The notes below the pieces were generated by a model. It saw only the letters and a program-made list of their open reading frames with translations, was not told where the DNA came from and searched no databases. A stretch of DNA of 64,000 nt from CAVXGU01 sp963761615 (GTDB lineage Bacteria; Acidobacteriota; Vicinamibacteria; Vicinamibacterales; CAVVIG01): assembly GCA_963761615.1 (NCBI GenBank), contig CAVXGU010000001.1:124001-188000 (forward strand). Direction: 5' to 3'. Numbering within the stretch: the stretch's first letter is position 1; the number at the start of each line of letters is the position of its first letter. Shown here in pieces: positions 61,515-64,000 of the stretch. Both the position numbers and the translations under genes were made by a program.

Positions 61515-64000
61515 ATGAAGCGCAGCCTGCTCGCGCTGTTGCTCGTGCTGGCTCCGTTTGCCGGCGCAGGGGCCCAGGCGCCCGCCCCCGGGCCCGCCGC
61601 GCCGGTCGACCCGATTACGGTCGTGCTGCGACAGGTCCAGCAGGGCCTGGCGACCGGCAACGCACGTGACTACCTGAGCCTGCTGGCGCGGGACGCCAAT
61701 CGCGCGAAAGCCATTGCATTCTGCGGGGACGAGCTGCAGCAGGGCGCCACGCGTGCGGTCCTGCAGGAGCGGTCCCGCACCATGCTGACCGGGGACGTGG
61801 CCAGGCTGCTGGTCGACATCTTCGCCGAGTACGGTGACCGCGCCCGGGGCGCGAGCTGGCGCCTCGACCTCGAGCGGCAGGCGGGGACCGACGGGGTGCT
61901 GCGCTGGCGGATCGCCGACGAGGAGGTGCTCACGCGCGTCGACAGCGTGTATCGCCTGTCGCTCGACCCGACGCGCGAGTACGACGTGCGCGGCCTGACC
62001 ATCACCGCCGAGGATCTCGAGCTCACGCTGGACGATGGCTCCGTCTTCGTCGCCAATACCGACCAGGGCGTGACGGCGCTCGTCCTGACCGGCCGCGGCC
62101 AGATGCACTTCCATCCGTCGCCGGCCGTCGAGAAGCAGCAGGTGAAGATCTTCGCGGGATCCGAGACCATCGACACGCCGTTCAGCGCCGCGTTCATCCG
62201 GATGAACCCGGCCGACTTCGACGCCACGGTGGCGCCGCTGCTGCCGGCCGCACACCCCGCCGATCCGGTCGTGTTCAAGCGCGCCGCCGACATTTTCCAG
62301 GCCGAAGCGCTCAAGTCGTTCAACCTGGACATGGGCGACCTGAGCCCCGAGCCGTGGTGGTACCTGCCGCCGAGCGGCGACTTCCTCGCCGAGGTGCGGA
62401 CGCGCCGGTTCGACACGCTCACGTATACCCACGCCTCCTCCGAGGACGAGGACATCTCGCTGTTCGACCGGGTGCACCAGAAGAACATCTCGCTCTACGC
62501 CTCGAAGGCGAAGCTCGCCAGGCGCGGGCCGTTCTACGACGAGGACGACCGGGCCGATTACGACGTCCTCAGCTACAACCTGGACGTCGCCATCAACCCC
62601 GACCGGCTCTGGCTCGACGGCGTCGCGAACATCACCATCCGGGTGAAGGCGCCGTCGATCAGCCGCGTGGTGTTCAAGCTGGCGGACTCGCTGGTCGCGC
62701 GCTCCGTCGTCAGCGACGACTTCGGACCGCTCATGGCGGTCCGCATCCGCGGCCAGAGCAGCCTCGTGGTGAGTCTGCCCGCCGTCGTCGTGGAGGGCAC
62801 GGACCTGCGGTTCACGGTCGCGTACAGCGGGCGGCTCAAGCCGCAGGATCCCGACACCGAGGCCGCCCTGCCGCAGCAGCCGCCGGGACAGGGCTTCCAG
62901 GCCCCGGACGAGATCCCGATGGAGCGCATGCTCCAGCAGAGCTGGCTCTACACCGGCCGCACCAACTGGTATCCGCAGGCGCAGACCACGAAGTACGCGA
63001 CCGCCAACATCCGCATCGAGCTTCCGCCGGCCTACGGCTGCGTGGCGAGCGGCGAGCCGTACCCGTCGAACGGCGGCCTCGAGCGCGACGCCACCGGGAA
63101 CGAGGTGCGCGTGTTCTCGTTCGCAGCGGCCGAGCCGGTCCGGTACCTCGCCGTGGCGATCAGTCGGTTCTCGCACGTCGACCCGGTCGTCGTGACGCTG
63201 CCGAAGACGGTGGCCGCGCCCGGCGACCCGGCGGCGGACGTCACGAACGACCAGCTCAGCATCGACGTCTACACGCCGCCGCGGCAGACCTCGCGCGGCC
63301 GGGAGATCCAGACCGAGGCCGCCGACGTCGCGCGGTTCTACGCGTCGCTCCTGCACGACTTCCCGTATCCGACCTACACGGTCGCGATGGTCGAGAACGA
63401 CCGGCCCGGCGGCCACAGCCCGTCCTACATGACGGCACTCAGCCAGCCGGCGCCGGGCGAGCCGTGGGCGTGGCGCAGCGACCCCACGGTGTTCTCGGCG
63501 TATCCCGAGTTCTTCGTCGCGCACGAGCTGGCACACCAGTGGTGGGGAGACGCCGTCGGCTGGCAGAACTACCACGAGCAGTGGCTCAGCGAAGGCTTCG
63601 CACAGTACTTCGCGGCGCTCTATGCCGAACACCGTGAAGGCGAGGACACGTTCGGCGACATCCTCCACCAGATGCGCGACTGGGCGATGGACAAGTCCGA
63701 CCAGGGCCCCGTATACCTCGGCTACCGGCTCGGTCACATCAAGCAGGACGGCCGCATCTTCCGCGCGGTCGTGTACGACAAGGGCGCGCTGGTGCTCCAC
63801 ATGCTTCGCCGCCTCATGGGCGACGAGGCGTTCTTCCAGGGCATCCGCCGGTTCTACGAGACGTCCAGATTCCAGAAGGTCGGCACCGATGATTTCCGCC
63901 GGGCGATGGAGGCCGAGACCACCCTGCCCCTCAGCCGGTTCTTCGACGGCTGGATCTACGGCTCGAGCCTGCCTGCGCTCACCTACTCCGCGGACGTCGT
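61515..64000 (+). CDS. Secreted M1-family metallopeptidase, 5' part
   Basis: At least 828 residues, running off the right edge with no stop. Signal peptide MKRSLLALLLVLAPFAGAGAQ. About 325 residues of unrecognised sequence come before the typical M1 N-terminal beta domain (from ~residue 348, YDVLSYNLDVAINPDRLWLD). The zinc motif is HELAH (H670, H674) with Glu693 in WLSEGFAQ, exactly 18 residues on. The GxMEN exopeptidase motif reads AMVENDRPGG, so aminopeptidase specificity is uncertain. Likely periplasmic or secreted. Confidence 0.92.
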   Translation, partial: MKRSLLALLLVLAPFAGAGAQAPAPGPAAPVDPITVVLRQVQQGLATGNARDYLSLLARDANRAKAIAFCGDELQQGATRAVLQERSRTMLTGDVARLLVDIFAEYGDRARGASWRLDLERQAGTDGVLRWRIADEEVLTRVDSVYRLSLDPTREYDVRGLTITAEDLELTLDDGSVFVANTDQGVTALVLTGRGQMHFHPSPAVEKQQVKIFAGSETIDTPFSAAFIRMNPADFDATVAPLLPAAHPADPVVFKRAADIFQAEALKSFNLDMGDLSPEPWWYLPPSGDFLAEVRTRRFDTLTYTHASSEDEDISLFDRVHQKNISLYASKAKLARRGPFYDEDDRADYDVLSYNLDVAINPDRLWLDGVANITIRVKAPSISRVVFKLADSLVARSVVSDDFGPLMAVRIRGQSSLVVSLPAVVVEGTDLRFTVAYSGRLKPQDPDTEAALPQQPPGQGFQAPDEIPMERMLQQSWLYTGRTNWYPQAQTTKYATANIRIELPPAYGCVASGEPYPSNGGLERDATGNEVRVFSFAAAEPVRYLAVAISRFSHVDPVVVTLPKTVAAPGDPAADVTNDQLSIDVYTPPRQTSRGREIQTEAADVARFYASLLHDFPYPTYTVAMVENDRPGGHSPSYMTALSQPAPGEPWAWRSDPTVFSAYPEFFVAHELAHQWWGDAVGWQNYHEQWLSEGFAQYFAALYAEHREGEDTFGDILHQMRDWAMDKSDQGPVYLGYRLGHIKQDGRIFRAVVYDKGALVLHMLRRLMGDEAFFQGIRRFYETSRFQKVGTDDFRRAMEAETTLPLSRFFDGWIYGSSLPALTYSADV

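Overview
The window is high-GC bacterial chromosome with about fifty protein genes and no rRNA, tRNA or CRISPR array that I could find. The gene mix points to an acidobacterium, most likely of the Vicinamibacteria type. The pointers are a very long TonB-dependent receptor with an N-terminal carboxypeptidase-regulatory-like domain, a DUF1800/DUF1501 pair, many secreted peptidases (M14, S58/P1, M23, M49, M1), a Ku protein and short dispersed palindromic repeats. This placement is inference from gene content, not a computed phylogeny. Ten single-base indels break eight otherwise normal genes, which looks more like an unpolished long-read assembly than real decay.

Left edge (1-6128), the most interesting block. 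It holds the end of a sigma-54-dependent response regulator, then a 325-base gap with a 20-bp dyad and a near-consensus -24/-12 promoter. Downstream are a radical SAM/SPASM maturase, a 48-codon candidate precursor peptide, a lone oligopeptide-binding lipoprotein, a sensor histidine kinase and an 81-aa unknown protein. Together they look like a two-component, sigma-54-controlled ribosomal-peptide system.

6129-9923: HU, queF and an Smr-domain protein around a divergent promoter with a perfect 18-bp palindrome, then a secreted M14 peptidase. 10044-15773: a two-gene module of a SNF2-type helicase and a large Eco57I-like DNA methyltransferase, a candidate phage-defence or modification unit without its usual partners. 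15811-17985: a four-gene sulfur operon on the minus strand (thiosulfate sulfurtransferase, 74-aa protein, TauE/SafE permease, DUF1634).

18081-32548: DinB and DUF2461 proteins, an aldehyde dehydrogenase, DUF1800/DUF1501, a 136-bp imperfect palindrome, and an isolated bacterial microcompartment shell gene facing a MerR/phhB pair. These are followed by a repeat cluster, thiO, a glycine-zipper envelope protein, a P1 peptidase, a sodium:solute symporter and a malate/tartrate-type dehydrogenase. 32592-44805: Ku, the TonB receptor, polA with degenerate proofreading motifs, pcnB, a fatty-acid desaturase, serC and DUF1015.

44856-64000: an M23 lipoprotein, malQ, several PLP enzymes, a HEAT-repeat/cyclophilin fusion, an M49 peptidase, an MBL ribonuclease-type protein, an MTHFR-like protein, an SDR, a beta-hydroxyacid dehydrogenase, an ACT-domain protein, an alpha-oxoamine synthase and the start of an M1 aminopeptidase. 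At many start codons a -10-like hexamer lies only 6-12 bases upstream with no Shine-Dalgarno sequence, which suggests that leaderless mRNAs are common in this organism.
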